NCBI GenBank assembly: GCA_041554195.1
Contig: JBFFMJ010000004.1
Location: 124,001 to 188,000 of the forward strand
Reading direction: 5' to 3'
DNA: 64,000 bases
Source: JAPHSX01 sp041554195
GTDB taxonomy: Bacteria > Pseudomonadota > Gammaproteobacteria > Thiohalomonadales > Thiohalomonadaceae
Below, piece after piece: positions 1 through 8,996 of the stretch. The first letter of the stretch is position 1. Every line of letters begins with the position of its first letter. Made by a program: the position numbers and the translations under genes. The notes beneath the pieces are model-generated. The model saw only the letters and a list, made by a program, of their open reading frames with translations, was not told where the DNA came from and did not search any database.

Positions 1-1263
1 GAGAGCGAGGAGTGGCTCTACGAGGATGGCCTCACTGACTACCTGCTGAGCGAACTGCAAGGGGCCGAGCGACTGCCGCAGGAGCCCTTTATCGGAAGCT
101 TCGCCGCGACTACCGAGGCGGTTGACTGGGCACTGGTGTGGCTGCCCGAGGGGGGCGAGGGGGTGGCCGAGAGCTACGTCAATCTGGTACCCACCGCCCA
201 GGGGGGCACCCACGTTAATGGCCTGCGTAGCGGCCTCACCGAAGCGGTGCGCGAGTTCTGCGAGTTCCGTAACCTGCTGCCGCGCGGTGTCAAGCTGGCC
301 CCCGACGACGTCTGGGATAAGGTCAGCTACATCCTCTCGGTAAAGCTGGAAGACCCGCAGTTCTCCGGTCAGACCAAGGAGCGCCTCTCCTCACGTGAGT
401 GTGCGCCGTTTATTACCGGGGTGGTGAAGGATGCCTTCTCGCTGTGGCTTAACCAGCACCACGACCTCGGTGAACTGATCGCAGATCTGGCGATCAACAA
501 TGCCCAGTCGCGGTTGCGCGCCGGGAAGAAGGTGGCGCGCAAACGGATCACCCAGGGACCGGCCCTGCCGGGCAAACTGGCCGACTGTTCCAGCTCCGAC
601 CCGATGCGTGGTGAGCTGTTTCTGGTAGAGGGTGACTCGGCGGGTGGCTCCGCCAAGCAGGCGCGTGACAAGGAGTTTCAGGCGATCATGCCGCTGCGCG
701 GTAAGATCCTCAACACTTGGGAGGTCGACTCACAGCAGGTGCTCGCCTCGCAGGAGGTGCATGATATCGCCGTCGCCATTGGCGTCGACCCCGGCTCCGA
801 TAAACTCGATGGCTTGCGCTACGGCAAGGTCTGCATCCTCGCCGATGCCGACTCCGACGGCCTGCACATCGCCACCCTGTTGTGCGCCCTGTTCGTGCGC
901 CACTTCCGTCCGCTGGTCGCTGCCGGTCATGTCTACATGGCGATGCCGCCGCTCTACCGAATCGATGTCGGCAAGGAGACCTTCTACGCCCTTGACGATG
1001 CCGAGCAGCAGGGGGTTCTCGCCCGCATTGAGGCGGAGAAGATGAAGGGCAAGATCCAGACCACCCGTTTTAAGGGGCTTGGTGAGATGAACCCCAAACA
1101 GCTGCGCGAGACCACCCTCGCTCCCGACACCCGCCGCCTGGTGCAGCTCACCATCGAGGCGGGCGATGATACCAACCAGCTGATGGATATGCTGCTGGCA
1201 AAGAAACGCTCCCCCGACCGCAAGGCGTGGCTCGAGAGTAAAGGCGATCTCGCCGAGGTGTAA
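1..1263 (+). CDS. parE: DNA topoisomerase IV subunit B, 3' part
   Basis: The reading frame is open from the first base of the window to a TAA at 1261, giving about 420 C-terminal residues of a protein usually near 630 residues; the ATPase domain lies upstream of the window. ParE pairs with ParC to decatenate and relax DNA after replication. The TOPRIM segment is visible as EGDSAGGSAKQARD (about 630-670) followed by PLRGKILN. The acidic metal-binding DADSDG motif lies near 838-855, and the FKGLGEMNPKQL motif near 1068-1100. The segment VDSQQVLASQEVHDIAVAIG is ParE-like rather than GyrB-like. The partner gene parC begins at 3781, with a small chelatase unit and a GGDEF/EAL gene between them. 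Confidence 0.97.
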   Translation, partial: ESEEWLYEDGLTDYLLSELQGAERLPQEPFIGSFAATTEAVDWALVWLPEGGEGVAESYVNLVPTAQGGTHVNGLRSGLTEAVREFCEFRNLLPRGVKLAPDDVWDKVSYILSVKLEDPQFSGQTKERLSSRECAPFITGVVKDAFSLWLNQHHDLGELIADLAINNAQSRLRAGKKVARKRITQGPALPGKLADCSSSDPMRGELFLVEGDSAGGSAKQARDKEFQAIMPLRGKILNTWEVDSQQVLASQEVHDIAVAIGVDPGSDKLDGLRYGKVCILADADSDGLHIATLLCALFVRHFRPLVAAGHVYMAMPPLYRIDVGKETFYALDDAEQQGVLARIEAEKMKGKIQTTRFKGLGEMNPKQLRETTLAPDTRRLVQLTIEAGDDTNQLMDMLLAKKRSPDRKAWLESKGDLAEV

Positions 1264-1265
1264 CT

Positions 1266-1541
1266 GTGCCGGTGTCTTCGTCAGCTCCTGAAGGACTCTC
1301 TCTTTATCAGCTCCCCACCTGCCTCTTCTGCTGGCGGGTGCGCTTTGCGGCGTGGCGGATGGGTCTCTCACTACCGATGAAGAATCTAATGCTCAGTCCG
1401 GCGGCGCACCGTGAACTGGTGAGTGAGGGGGGCCGGATGCAGGTGCCCTGTCTGCGTATCGAAGAGGCTGGCAGGGTGCGTTGGCTCTACGAGTCGGCCG
1501 ACATTATTCACTACTTGAAAAAGAGGTTCGGCCATGGCTGA
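1266..1541 (+). CDS. Glutaredoxin / GST N-terminal-like thiol protein
   Basis: This 91-residue protein starts at a GTG two bases after the parE stop. It carries a thioredoxin-fold start with a CxxC motif, LPTCLFCWRVR (Cys19 and Cys22), then a cis-proline-type MQVPCLRIEE segment and a terminal helix with ESADIIHYLKKRF, the usual glutaredoxin glutathione-binding ESxxI pattern. It is probably a cytosolic disulfide/glutathione oxidoreductase, but the partner is unknown. Its TGA overlaps the start of the following chelatase gene by 8 bases, so translation of the two is likely coupled. The extended N-terminus (VSSSAPEG) is not conserved in such proteins, and no other start codon fits better. Confidence 0.8.
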   Translation: MPVSSSAPEGLSLYQLPTCLFCWRVRFAAWRMGLSLPMKNLMLSPAAHRELVSEGGRMQVPCLRIEEAGRVRWLYESADIIHYLKKRFGHG

Positions 1542-1914
1542 TAAACGACGTGCTTTGGTACTGGTGGCCCACGGTTCCCGCCGTGAAAGCTCGAATGAGG
1601 AGGTGCGTCATGTTGCCGCACAGCTGGCCGAGGTGGGGGGGCAATATGAGCGGGTCATGGCGGCCTTTCTGGAGCTGGCCGAGCCGTTGATCCCCGATGG
1701 GGTGCAGCAGTGTCTTGATGCGGGCATGGATGAGGTGGTGGTGTTGCCCTATTTCCTCAGTGCCGGTCGTCATGTGGTGGAGGATATCCCCGCCGAGGTG
1801 GCGAAGGTGAATAATGTCACTCAGGCCACGGTGCGTATCGCCCCCTATTTGGGGTCTGCGCAGGGGCTGGCGACGATACTGCTCTCGCTATCCGAACGAA
1901 ATCCGTCTGTTTAA
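1534..1914 (+). CDS. cbiX: Short CbiX-type sirohydrochlorin chelatase
   Basis: This 126-residue protein is the size of the short, homodimeric CbiX/SirB class II chelatases, which insert cobalt or iron into sirohydrochlorin on the way to cobalamin or siroheme. The metal-binding histidines are in the conserved places: LVAHGSRRESS (His13) and LPYFLSAGRHVVEDIP (His80). The single domain rather than a tandem pair marks the short form. It overlaps the glutaredoxin-like gene by 8 bases and follows parE closely, so it probably shares that transcript. Metal preference cannot be told from the sequence. Confidence 0.88.
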   Translation: MADKRRALVLVAHGSRRESSNEEVRHVAAQLAEVGGQYERVMAAFLELAEPLIPDGVQQCLDAGMDEVVVLPYFLSAGRHVVEDIPAEVAKVNNVTQATVRIAPYLGSAQGLATILLSLSERNPSV

Positions 1915-2083
1915 TGTTGTTTTTATTACCCCTGAAAGACCGACACGGCCACGATGCACTACCGGCATGGTGTCTCACCTGAGTACCTGGGCAGAAAACT
2001 GGTAGTTGCCGGGGGGCGGGCTATGCTTTGCAGGGATGTGTTTAACAAATACTAAAAACTCTAAACAGGATGTTACGTAATCA

Positions 2084-3718
2084 ATGGCCAGCACCATTCA
2101 CATCTTTAGTGAGTTCAGTAGGGCGCTTCGGGCGACGGTAACAAGGCAGGCGAACTGGGGAATTCTGCTGGCGATGCTGACGGTGATCGCCTCAACCCTG
2201 TTTGTGGCCTATATGTCGTTTGGCGAGATCTCGATTAGGACTATCGGCCAGACGCAGCAGAACAATTTTGCCCTGTGGGTGCTCGATCTGATGCCGGTTA
2301 TTTTTGGTCTGTGGGGACAATATAGCGGTTCGCTGTTGGCGTTTGAGGCGGGGGCACTGGTTGTCGATCAGACCAGTAAGTTACGCAGCCAGACCGAGGA
2401 GCTGGAGGTGCAGGTGTTGCGCGGCAGCACCTATGACCGGCTCACCGATCTGCCCAACCGTATGCTGTTCCATGACCGTGTTGAGCAGGCCATTCACAAC
2501 GCCAGACGCAATCAGGAGATCATGGCGATCCTGGTAGTGGATTTGGATGATTTCAAGGAGGTAAACAATACCCTGGGTCATTTCAGTGGGGATATTCTGC
2601 TCAAACAGCTGGCCTCACGGCTGCGCGCTACGGTACGTGAGACTGATACGGTAGCGCGATTGAGTGCCGATGAGTTTTCGGTGCTGCTCTCTGAGATTAA
2701 GCATAAAGAGGATGCGCTGGAGGTTGCCGACAAGCTTATCCAGACGATGAAGCGGCAGTTCGTGCTGGGTGGTATCAATGTGGATATGTTGATGAGTATC
2801 GGCATCGTCTTCTTCCCTGAGCATGGTGATGATGTCGACGTCCTGCAGCAAAAGGCCGAGGTGGCGCTCTATATGGCCAAACAGACCAAGGGTTTCTCCG
2901 TTGAGGTTTACTCCCCTGAGCAGGATCAGCGTAGCACCCGACGGTTGACCTTGATGGGAGAGTTACGTGATGCCATTGAAGATGGCGGTTTGCTGCTTCA
3001 CTATCAGCCCAAGGTTGATATCTCCAGCCACCATATCGTCGCGGTGGAGTCACTGGTGCGCTGGCCGCATCCGGAGTACGGCATGCTCCCCCCCGATGAG
3101 TTTATTGCCCTGGCCGAGCGCACCGGTCTGATCAGGCCGCTCACTTACTGGGTGTTGGAGGAGGCTCTCCGACAGTGTGCCGAGTGGCAGATGCGCGGTT
3201 TTTCCATTGATGTCGCGGTGAATGTGCCGGTAAGTGTATTACTTGACAGTGCCTTCCCTGACAGGCTGGAAGCACTACTCAAGGAGCGCCACCTGGCGAC
3301 CAGCCGGCTGGTGGTAGAGATCACGGAGAGTTCGTTGATGGAGGACCAGGAGTATGCCTTGCAGCTGCTTAGTCACCTCTCCAACATCGGTGTGCGTATC
3401 TCTATCGACGATTTTGGTACCGGTTACTCCTCGTTGGCCTACCTGCGGCGCTTGCCGGTTTCGGAGATTAAGATTGATCAATCATTTGTTATGGGAATGT
3501 TGGAAAACGAGAATGATGAGGTTATTGTTCGTGCTACTATCGGCCTAGGTCACAACCTGGGCATGACAGTGATTGCCGAGGGGGTTGCCGATGAGGCGAT
3601 CATGAAAAAACTGACGATATGGGGCTGCGACCTGGCGCAGGGATACCATATCAGTCGTCCCGTTGATGGCGCTGCCATAGGCCACCTGTTGGGCAACTCT
3701 GAATGGGGCGTACGCTGA
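2084..3718 (+). CDS. Membrane GGDEF/EAL protein with degenerate GGDEF site
   Basis: A 544-residue c-di-GMP signalling protein. Two hydrophobic segments (about residues 24-46 and 64-92) anchor a short N-terminal region, a likely coiled coil follows (about 95-115), then GGDEF (about 118-280) and EAL (about 290-544) domains. The diguanylate cyclase signature is SADEF (194-198) instead of GGDEF, so synthase activity is doubtful, although the metal-ligand segment VVDLDDFKEVN is kept. The EAL domain has ESLVRW (322-327), a catalytic-type ITESSLMED, DDFGTGYSSL, EIKID and VIAEGV, so phosphodiesterase activity is plausible. It sits alone between cbiX (169-base gap) and parC; no promoter stands out. 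The AUG at 2084 is the first good start. Confidence 0.9.
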   Translation: MASTIHIFSEFSRALRATVTRQANWGILLAMLTVIASTLFVAYMSFGEISIRTIGQTQQNNFALWVLDLMPVIFGLWGQYSGSLLAFEAGALVVDQTSKLRSQTEELEVQVLRGSTYDRLTDLPNRMLFHDRVEQAIHNARRNQEIMAILVVDLDDFKEVNNTLGHFSGDILLKQLASRLRATVRETDTVARLSADEFSVLLSEIKHKEDALEVADKLIQTMKRQFVLGGINVDMLMSIGIVFFPEHGDDVDVLQQKAEVALYMAKQTKGFSVEVYSPEQDQRSTRRLTLMGELRDAIEDGGLLLHYQPKVDISSHHIVAVESLVRWPHPEYGMLPPDEFIALAERTGLIRPLTYWVLEEALRQCAEWQMRGFSIDVAVNVPVSVLLDSAFPDRLEALLKERHLATSRLVVEITESSLMEDQEYALQLLSHLSNIGVRISIDDFGTGYSSLAYLRRLPVSEIKIDQSFVMGMLENENDEVIVRATIGLGHNLGMTVIAEGVADEAIMKKLTIWGCDLAQGYHISRPVDGAAIGHLLGNSEWGVR

Positions 3719-3780
3719 GGCATACATAGCGGCCTCTTACTTAAACAGAAGAATAAAATTGTGAACTGAAGTTTTTATCA

Positions 3781-6036
3781 ATGAGTGAATCGACAGAAAT
3801 CAGCTACGATGGGGTAGAACAACAGCCCCTTAAGACCTTTACCGAAAAAGCCTACCTCGACTACTCCATGTACGTCATCATGGACCGGGCCCTGCCGCAT
3901 ATCGGCGACGGCATGAAGCCGGTGCAGCGGCGCATCATCTACGCGATGAGCGAGCTGGGACTAAAGGCGGGCACCAAGTACAAAAAATCGGCGCGTACTG
4001 TCGGTGATGTGCTGGGTAAATTCCATCCCCATGGTGACTCGGCCTGTTACGAGGCGATGGTGTTGATGGCCCAGCCGTTCAGTTATCGCTACCCGCTGAT
4101 TGATGGTCAGGGCAACTGGGGCGCACCCGATGACCCCAAGTCGTTCGCCGCGATGCGTTATACCGAATCGCGCCTCACCGCCTTTTCCAACCTGTTGCTG
4201 GCCGAGGTAGGGCAGGGCACGGTCGACTGGGTGCCGAATTTCGACGGCACCCTGGATGAGCCCTCGGTGCTGCCGGCCCGCGTCCCCCACGTGTTGCTCA
4301 ACGGCACCACCGGTATTGCCGTTGGTATGGCCACCGATATCCCGCCGCACAACCTGCGCGAGGTCGCTACGGCCACCATCCGTCTGCTGGAGAACTCGCG
4401 CACCACGGTCGAAGAGCTGTGTGAGCATGTCAAGGGACCCGACTTCCCCACCGATGCGGAGATCATCACCCCGCGTGCTGACCTGTTGAAGATGTACGAA
4501 ACCGGCAAGGGCTCGATTCGTATGCGTGCCCGCTGGGAGATGGATGATGGCGATATCGTTGTCACCGCACTACCGCATCAGGTTTCCGGCAATAAAATTC
4601 TGGAGCAGATCGCCGCGCAGATGCAGGCGAAAAAGCTGCCGATGGTAGAGGACCTGCGCGATGAGTCGGACCACGAAAACCCGACCCGTCTGGTGATCGT
4701 GCCGCGCTCCAATCGTGTCGACATCGAACCGTTGATGAACCACCTCTTCGCCACCACTGACCTGGAGCACTCCTATCGGGTTAACATGAATGTCATCGGT
4801 CTCGACGGGCGCCCGCAGGTGAAGAACCTGAAGGTGATGCTCGGTGAGTGGCTGCACTACCGCATCGATACGGTACGCCGCCGTCTGGAGTATCGCCTGG
4901 AGAAGGTTGATAAGCGACTCCACCTGTTGGATGGTCTGTTGATCGCCTTCCTCAATATCGATGAGGTGATCCACATCGTGCGCACCGAGGATCAGCCGAA
5001 GCCGGTGTTAATGGCACGCTTTGACCTCACCGAGGTGCAGGCCGACTACATCCTCGATACCAAACTGCGTCAGCTGGCACGACTGGAGGAGATGAAGATC
5101 CGCGCCGAGCAGGAGGAGCTGGCAAAGGAGAAGGCGCAGCTGGAGAAGTTGCTGGGGTCGGAGCGTCGTCTCAAGACGCTGGTAAAAAATGAACTGCTGG
5201 CCAATGCTGAAGAGTATGGCGATGAGCGCCGCTCGCCTATTATCGCTAGAGAGGCAGCGCAGGCGCTGGATGAGACGGCCCTTATCAGCGCCGATCCGAT
5301 CACCGTGGTGCTCTCCGAGAAGGGATGGATCCGTGCCGGTAAGGGGCATGAACTCGACCCCGAGGCGATGAGCTATAAAGCGGGCGACAGCTTTAAGGCC
5401 GCCGCTCGCGGTAAGTCCAATCAGCTGGCGACGGTGCTCGATTCGACCGGTCGTGCCTATTCGGTGCCGAGCCATACCCTGCCCTCGGCGAGGGGACAGG
5501 GGGAGCCGCTTAGCGGGCGTATCAATCCCATTGCCGGGGCCACCTTCGAGGCGGTCATCATGGGGGCCAGTAGCGATCTCTATCTGCTGGCCTCAGATGC
5601 CGGATACGGTTTTGTCACCACGCTGGGTGAGATGGAAGGGCGCAATAAGGCGGGTAAGGCGGTACTGAAACTGCCCAGTGGCGCTAAGGTGCTGACTCCG
5701 CAAAGGGTGAGTGATTACGAACATGACCTGATCGCGGCTGTCAGTAACGAGGGGCGTCTGTTGATCTTCCCGCTAAAGGATCTGCCACAGATGGCGCGTG
5801 GCAAGGGGAATAAGATCATCGGTATTACCGCGAGCAAGTTGATGACACGTGAGGAGTTTGTGGCCGGGGTGGCGGTGGTACCGGTTGGCGGTACCCTGAC
5901 CCTCTATGCGGGGAAGCGTCACATGACCCTTAAGGCCTCTGATCTGGAGCACTATCAGGGAGAGCGCGGACGCCGCGGCAATAAACTACCCCGGGGTTAT
6001 CAGCGGGTAGAGGCGATTAGTGCTGCTGAGAAGTAA
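3781..6036 (+). CDS. parC: DNA topoisomerase IV subunit A
   Basis: A 751-residue ParC, matching the family length. It cleaves and rejoins DNA in the ParC2ParE2 decatenase. The catalytic tyrosine is Tyr127 in FAAMRYTESRLT. The quinolone-resistance region FHPHGDSACYEAM has Ser87 and Glu91 at the positions of E. coli Ser80 and Glu84, so there is no classic resistance substitution. The C-terminal beta-pinwheel (from about residue 500) contains the expected short repeated blades, for example EKGWIRAGKGHELD and EGRLLIFPLKDLP. The gene ends just before a hairpin terminator shared with the convergent lipoprotein gene. The Shine-Dalgarno in front of 3781 is weak, but this start agrees with the family N-terminus. 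Confidence 0.98.
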   Translation: MSESTEISYDGVEQQPLKTFTEKAYLDYSMYVIMDRALPHIGDGMKPVQRRIIYAMSELGLKAGTKYKKSARTVGDVLGKFHPHGDSACYEAMVLMAQPFSYRYPLIDGQGNWGAPDDPKSFAAMRYTESRLTAFSNLLLAEVGQGTVDWVPNFDGTLDEPSVLPARVPHVLLNGTTGIAVGMATDIPPHNLREVATATIRLLENSRTTVEELCEHVKGPDFPTDAEIITPRADLLKMYETGKGSIRMRARWEMDDGDIVVTALPHQVSGNKILEQIAAQMQAKKLPMVEDLRDESDHENPTRLVIVPRSNRVDIEPLMNHLFATTDLEHSYRVNMNVIGLDGRPQVKNLKVMLGEWLHYRIDTVRRRLEYRLEKVDKRLHLLDGLLIAFLNIDEVIHIVRTEDQPKPVLMARFDLTEVQADYILDTKLRQLARLEEMKIRAEQEELAKEKAQLEKLLGSERRLKTLVKNELLANAEEYGDERRSPIIAREAAQALDETALISADPITVVLSEKGWIRAGKGHELDPEAMSYKAGDSFKAAARGKSNQLATVLDSTGRAYSVPSHTLPSARGQGEPLSGRINPIAGATFEAVIMGASSDLYLLASDAGYGFVTTLGEMEGRNKAGKAVLKLPSGAKVLTPQRVSDYEHDLIAAVSNEGRLLIFPLKDLPQMARGKGNKIIGITASKLMTREEFVAGVAVVPVGGTLTLYAGKRHMTLKASDLEHYQGERGRRGNKLPRGYQRVEAISAAEK

Positions 6037-6047
6037 CGGTTGAGAAG

Positions 6048-6073
6048 AGGGGGGCTCAGCCCCCCTGTTTTTG
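6048..6073 (+). terminator. parC: parC intrinsic terminator
   Basis: A 7-bp stem (A plus six G paired with six C plus T) with a CTCAG loop, 6048-6066, is followed by a T-rich tail GTTTTTG. It lies 11 bases after the parC stop. The TGA stop of the convergent lipoprotein gene lies within the loop, at 6056-6058. Confidence 0.75.
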
Positions 6074-7153
6074 TTTAAGCCGTTCTATTTTTTCCAGTAC
6101 CTTCTCTGCCCGTTGCAGATTCTCTTTGGCCTGCTGATGGTTCGGATCCAGTTTAAGTACGCTACGCCACTCACTGGCGGCCTGCTCAAACAGTCCACGG
6201 CTATAGGCACTGACACCGCGCTCGAAGAGTTGCGTCACTTTCTTATCTACCGCCTTCTGCAGGGTGCCCTTCATTGATGCGAGTTTGCTGTACTCGTGGT
6301 TAATTTTCTCGATAGCGGAAAGCTGTTTACCGGCCGTAATGAAGTCCTCTTTGGCGAAGGCCTGCTTGTAACGTTTTTCCAGAGCCGCGATCGTGCGTTG
6401 CTGCTTTTTTTTCTTGCTATTGATCAGTTGCTCTTTTTCTAGACGTGCTTTTTTCTGAACCGTCCTGATTGTTTTTTGCCGTGCTCGCAGGGAGTTTAGG
6501 CTCTCTTCAATAACCGGGTCATCATACAGTTGGAGGGCCAATGGCAGGGTGGCCGCCGCCTTCTCTAGCTCGTTGTCGGCTAAAGCCTTATTGCCGATAA
6601 TGGCCAGCTCCCGGGCAATCTCTTCCGCTTCACCCTGAATACGTTTAAGGCGATTTTGGGCAGTACTACTACGTGGGTCTACACGGGCTATATCCTGATA
6701 GACGGGAATAGCACCGGCTAGCCACTCACCGTGGTGGATCAGGCGTTTAAGCTCCAGCTCGTTAAGGGTTAAGCGCTGTTGCTGGTGGAGCTTTGCCAGA
6801 CCATCTTTAATCACAGCACTCTTCGAGTATTTGTTCAGGGCCTCGTCATATTGATCCAGCGCTCCTGCCCAGTCGCCCTTTTTCCGTTTCTGGTAGGTTT
6901 CCCGGCGCACCTGCTGTTCATACTCGGCGGCCTTTTTCTCAACCTGTTTGCGCCGATTTGCCGCACTGGCATAGTCGGGGTCTTTGGGATCGATCTGACC
7001 CAGGGCATCGAGGGTGCGACCATATTCGTGATCGCTCTCCCACCGTTTTAGCTGCGGTTCAAGCTCGGTGTAATTACGAGTCATCGTCAGCGTTGTACAG
7101 CCGCTGTACAACACCACAGAGAGGCCGGTGAGCAGTGCGATTACTCTTGTCAT
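6056..7153 (-). CDS. TPR-like lipoprotein downstream of adenylate cyclase
   Basis: A 365-residue protein with a lipoprotein signal: a hydrophobic N-terminus ending in LYSGC, so Cys19 is the likely lipidated residue. The rest is strongly helical and charged, with tetratricopeptide-like spacing, most clearly near the C-terminus (ERGVSAYSRGLFEQAASEWRS, then LDPNHQQAKENLQRAEKVL). It probably acts as a periplasmic or outer-membrane scaffold; a precise function is not known to me. Its ATG overlaps the TGA of the upstream cyclase gene by four bases, so the two are almost certainly co-translated. This suggests that the lipoprotein serves the cyclase sensor or its pathway, which is inference. Confidence 0.75.
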   Translation of the reverse strand: MTRVIALLTGLSVVLYSGCTTLTMTRNYTELEPQLKRWESDHEYGRTLDALGQIDPKDPDYASAANRRKQVEKKAAEYEQQVRRETYQKRKKGDWAGALDQYDEALNKYSKSAVIKDGLAKLHQQQRLTLNELELKRLIHHGEWLAGAIPVYQDIARVDPRSSTAQNRLKRIQGEAEEIARELAIIGNKALADNELEKAAATLPLALQLYDDPVIEESLNSLRARQKTIRTVQKKARLEKEQLINSKKKKQQRTIAALEKRYKQAFAKEDFITAGKQLSAIEKINHEYSKLASMKGTLQKAVDKKVTQLFERGVSAYSRGLFEQAASEWRSVLKLDPNHQQAKENLQRAEKVLEKIERLKQKQGG

Positions 7154-8751
7154 GCGGCCACCGTGGCAGAGCGGACAAGGATTTTACGGATTTCCTGCAT
7201 CATTTCCTCACGGAATGTGTCGTCGATCTCCCTAACGACAAAGAGTGATACGGGTTCTTTCTTGCCACGCAGACTGATAGTGCCGTGATCACGGGTGGTG
7301 ATGCGTTTGTGTAGGCTGGGATTGCCGAGCATCTCTTCGGTGATGATCACTTCACCTGGTTCGCCGGCATGGGAGAGGCGAGAGGCGAGGTTGACCGCGT
7401 CACCCACCACGGTATATTCCATGCGTTCTGCCGAGCCCATGTTTCCGGCCAGCATGGTACCGCTGTTAACACCAATACGAAACTCTATAGCGGGTTGCTC
7501 ATTGCGGACGCGTTGGCGGTTCATCACAGCGACCAGTTGCATAATCATCCAGCTGCAGGCGACGGCGTTAAAGGGGTGTTCTTCGTACTCTTCGGGGACA
7601 CCGAAGACGATCATTGCGCAATCGCCCATATATTTATCGATGTGACCACGGCAGAAACGTACCGCTTCGGCGATGTTGCTGAAGTAGAGGTTGAGCAGGC
7701 TACTGACCTCCTGCGGACTCATCTCTTCAGACATACTGGTAAAGCCGACGATATCAGCAAACAAGACGCTGGCCTCGACATGACTTCCGCCCAGTTGGGT
7801 TGATTCCATATTATCGAGGTCGTTAAGCGCCTGTTTTGCCACCTGTGGTGAGACATAACGTGAGAAGACCTTTTCCACCTGCTCTTTGCGTAACAGCCCT
7901 TCGCCCATGGTATTGAGCGACTGCATCAGCACGCCGATCTCATCATTGCGTTTATCCTGAATGCGGTACTCGAATTTCCCTTCGGAGAACGCGTTGCTTG
8001 CCGCCAGCAGCTGGTCGATAGGCCGGGTGAGACGGCGTCCCAGATAGAAGGAGGCAGCAATGGCTGCCACCAGCATCAACAGGGTGACCCCGATCACCGT
8101 GGTGACCGTTTCACGCCTGGCCTTGGTCATTACCGAGTGGTCGAAGCTCAGCAATACATAACCGGCAGTTATGTCATGAAACATGATAGGGGCAATGAAG
8201 GAGACAAAGGCGCGTTCACCGAGTTGCGGGTCGCTCTTTTTCCAGTAAAGCTGAGCGGGGAGACTCTGTGTGCCGGCCTCAATTCTGGGTAGTCGGTTTG
8301 TGGTGGGGATCAATCCGGCCTGAACCACCAGCTTGTACTCATCAGAGAAGATGGCAGCACCATCGATATTGTTATCGTCAGTCAGGGTGTTGACGATAAG
8401 TTCCATATTGAGATCATCGTTGGCGAGCAGCGGTTCGCGGGCCGTTTCGGCCATCCTTTGTACCAGGGTGGTACCGAATTTATCGATCTGCTCGCTAAGT
8501 TGTCCCGCCTGCTGGCTGCCAATGACAGAACCTAGCCCAATCATTCCGATGGCGATCAGAAGGGCAAACAGTAGAGAGAGTTTGATGGCAATGGGGATGT
8601 AGTCGGGGATTTGGCGTTGCCACCAGGCTTGCAGCTTTTGGCGTTGTTCAGCGAGCACGCGACGTAACGCACTTATCCGCATTGCTGCGGATAGGAGCCC
8701 GGTGGCTGCCTGTTCGGTGAATTGTTCGCTCTTTTTCTGCCAGTTCATCAT
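7150..8751 (-). CDS. Membrane class III adenylate cyclase with HAMP domain
   Basis: A 533-residue sensor cyclase. A cytoplasmic N-terminal stretch of about 55 residues leads to a first membrane segment (IAIKLSLLFALLIAIGMIGL), a periplasmic sensor region of about 140 residues, a second membrane segment (TVIGVTLLMLVAAIAASFYLG), a HAMP domain (RRLTRPIDQLLAASNAFSEG) and a C-terminal class III catalytic domain. Metal-binding aspartates are in VLFADIVGFTSMSE and KYMGDCAMIVFG, the adenine-type lysine is in DKYMGD, and the transition-state Asn/Arg pair is in YTVVGDAVNLASRL. All are present, so it should make cAMP. It forms a two-gene unit with the TPR lipoprotein. The periplasmic ligand is unknown. 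Confidence 0.92.
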   Translation of the reverse strand: MMNWQKKSEQFTEQAATGLLSAAMRISALRRVLAEQRQKLQAWWQRQIPDYIPIAIKLSLLFALLIAIGMIGLGSVIGSQQAGQLSEQIDKFGTTLVQRMAETAREPLLANDDLNMELIVNTLTDDNNIDGAAIFSDEYKLVVQAGLIPTTNRLPRIEAGTQSLPAQLYWKKSDPQLGERAFVSFIAPIMFHDITAGYVLLSFDHSVMTKARRETVTTVIGVTLLMLVAAIAASFYLGRRLTRPIDQLLAASNAFSEGKFEYRIQDKRNDEIGVLMQSLNTMGEGLLRKEQVEKVFSRYVSPQVAKQALNDLDNMESTQLGGSHVEASVLFADIVGFTSMSEEMSPQEVSSLLNLYFSNIAEAVRFCRGHIDKYMGDCAMIVFGVPEEYEEHPFNAVACSWMIMQLVAVMNRQRVRNEQPAIEFRIGVNSGTMLAGNMGSAERMEYTVVGDAVNLASRLSHAGEPGEVIITEEMLGNPSLHKRITTRDHGTISLRGKKEPVSLFVVREIDDTFREEMMQEIRKILVRSATVAA

Positions 8752-8807
8752 CTCTGCCGATTATCACGGCCTGATTTAATGTTGATGTAGGGTACTTTTG
8801 TCTAATA

Positions 8808-8824
8808 ATACCATGCTGTGGTAT
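8808..8824. promoter_or_regulatory. Inverted repeat upstream of the cyclase gene
   Basis: ATACCA and TGGTAT form a perfect 6-bp inverted repeat separated by TGCTG, 57 bases before the adenylate cyclase start. Its size suits a dimeric regulator, but no known family consensus is recognised and a chance occurrence is possible. Confidence 0.3.
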
Positions 8825-8933
8825 ATCCTGCCTGAGCAGAATCCGTTCTCTCCGTGAAGGGTATGAGAAAAAGGGAACGGGTAAGGGCTAGGCCGTGGGG
8901 CTGGCTTTTTTATTCGGCGCGGAATCGGCAACA

Positions 8934-8974
8934 AGACAAAAAAATCCGGCGCTGTTTGTAACAGCGTCGGATTT
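8934..8974 (-). terminator. ppc: ppc intrinsic terminator
   Basis: Read on the minus strand, AAATCCGACGCTGTT pairs over 15 bp (one G-U) with the mirror arm across a 3-base loop and is followed by a run of seven T. It begins 22 bases after the ppc stop. Confidence 0.9.
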
Positions 8975-8996
8975 GATACGGCGGATGCGCTTGCGA

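Noticed and set aside
3781..6036. Quinolone-resistance change in ParC
   Set aside because: Ser87 and Glu91, the positions matching E. coli Ser80 and Glu84, are wild type.
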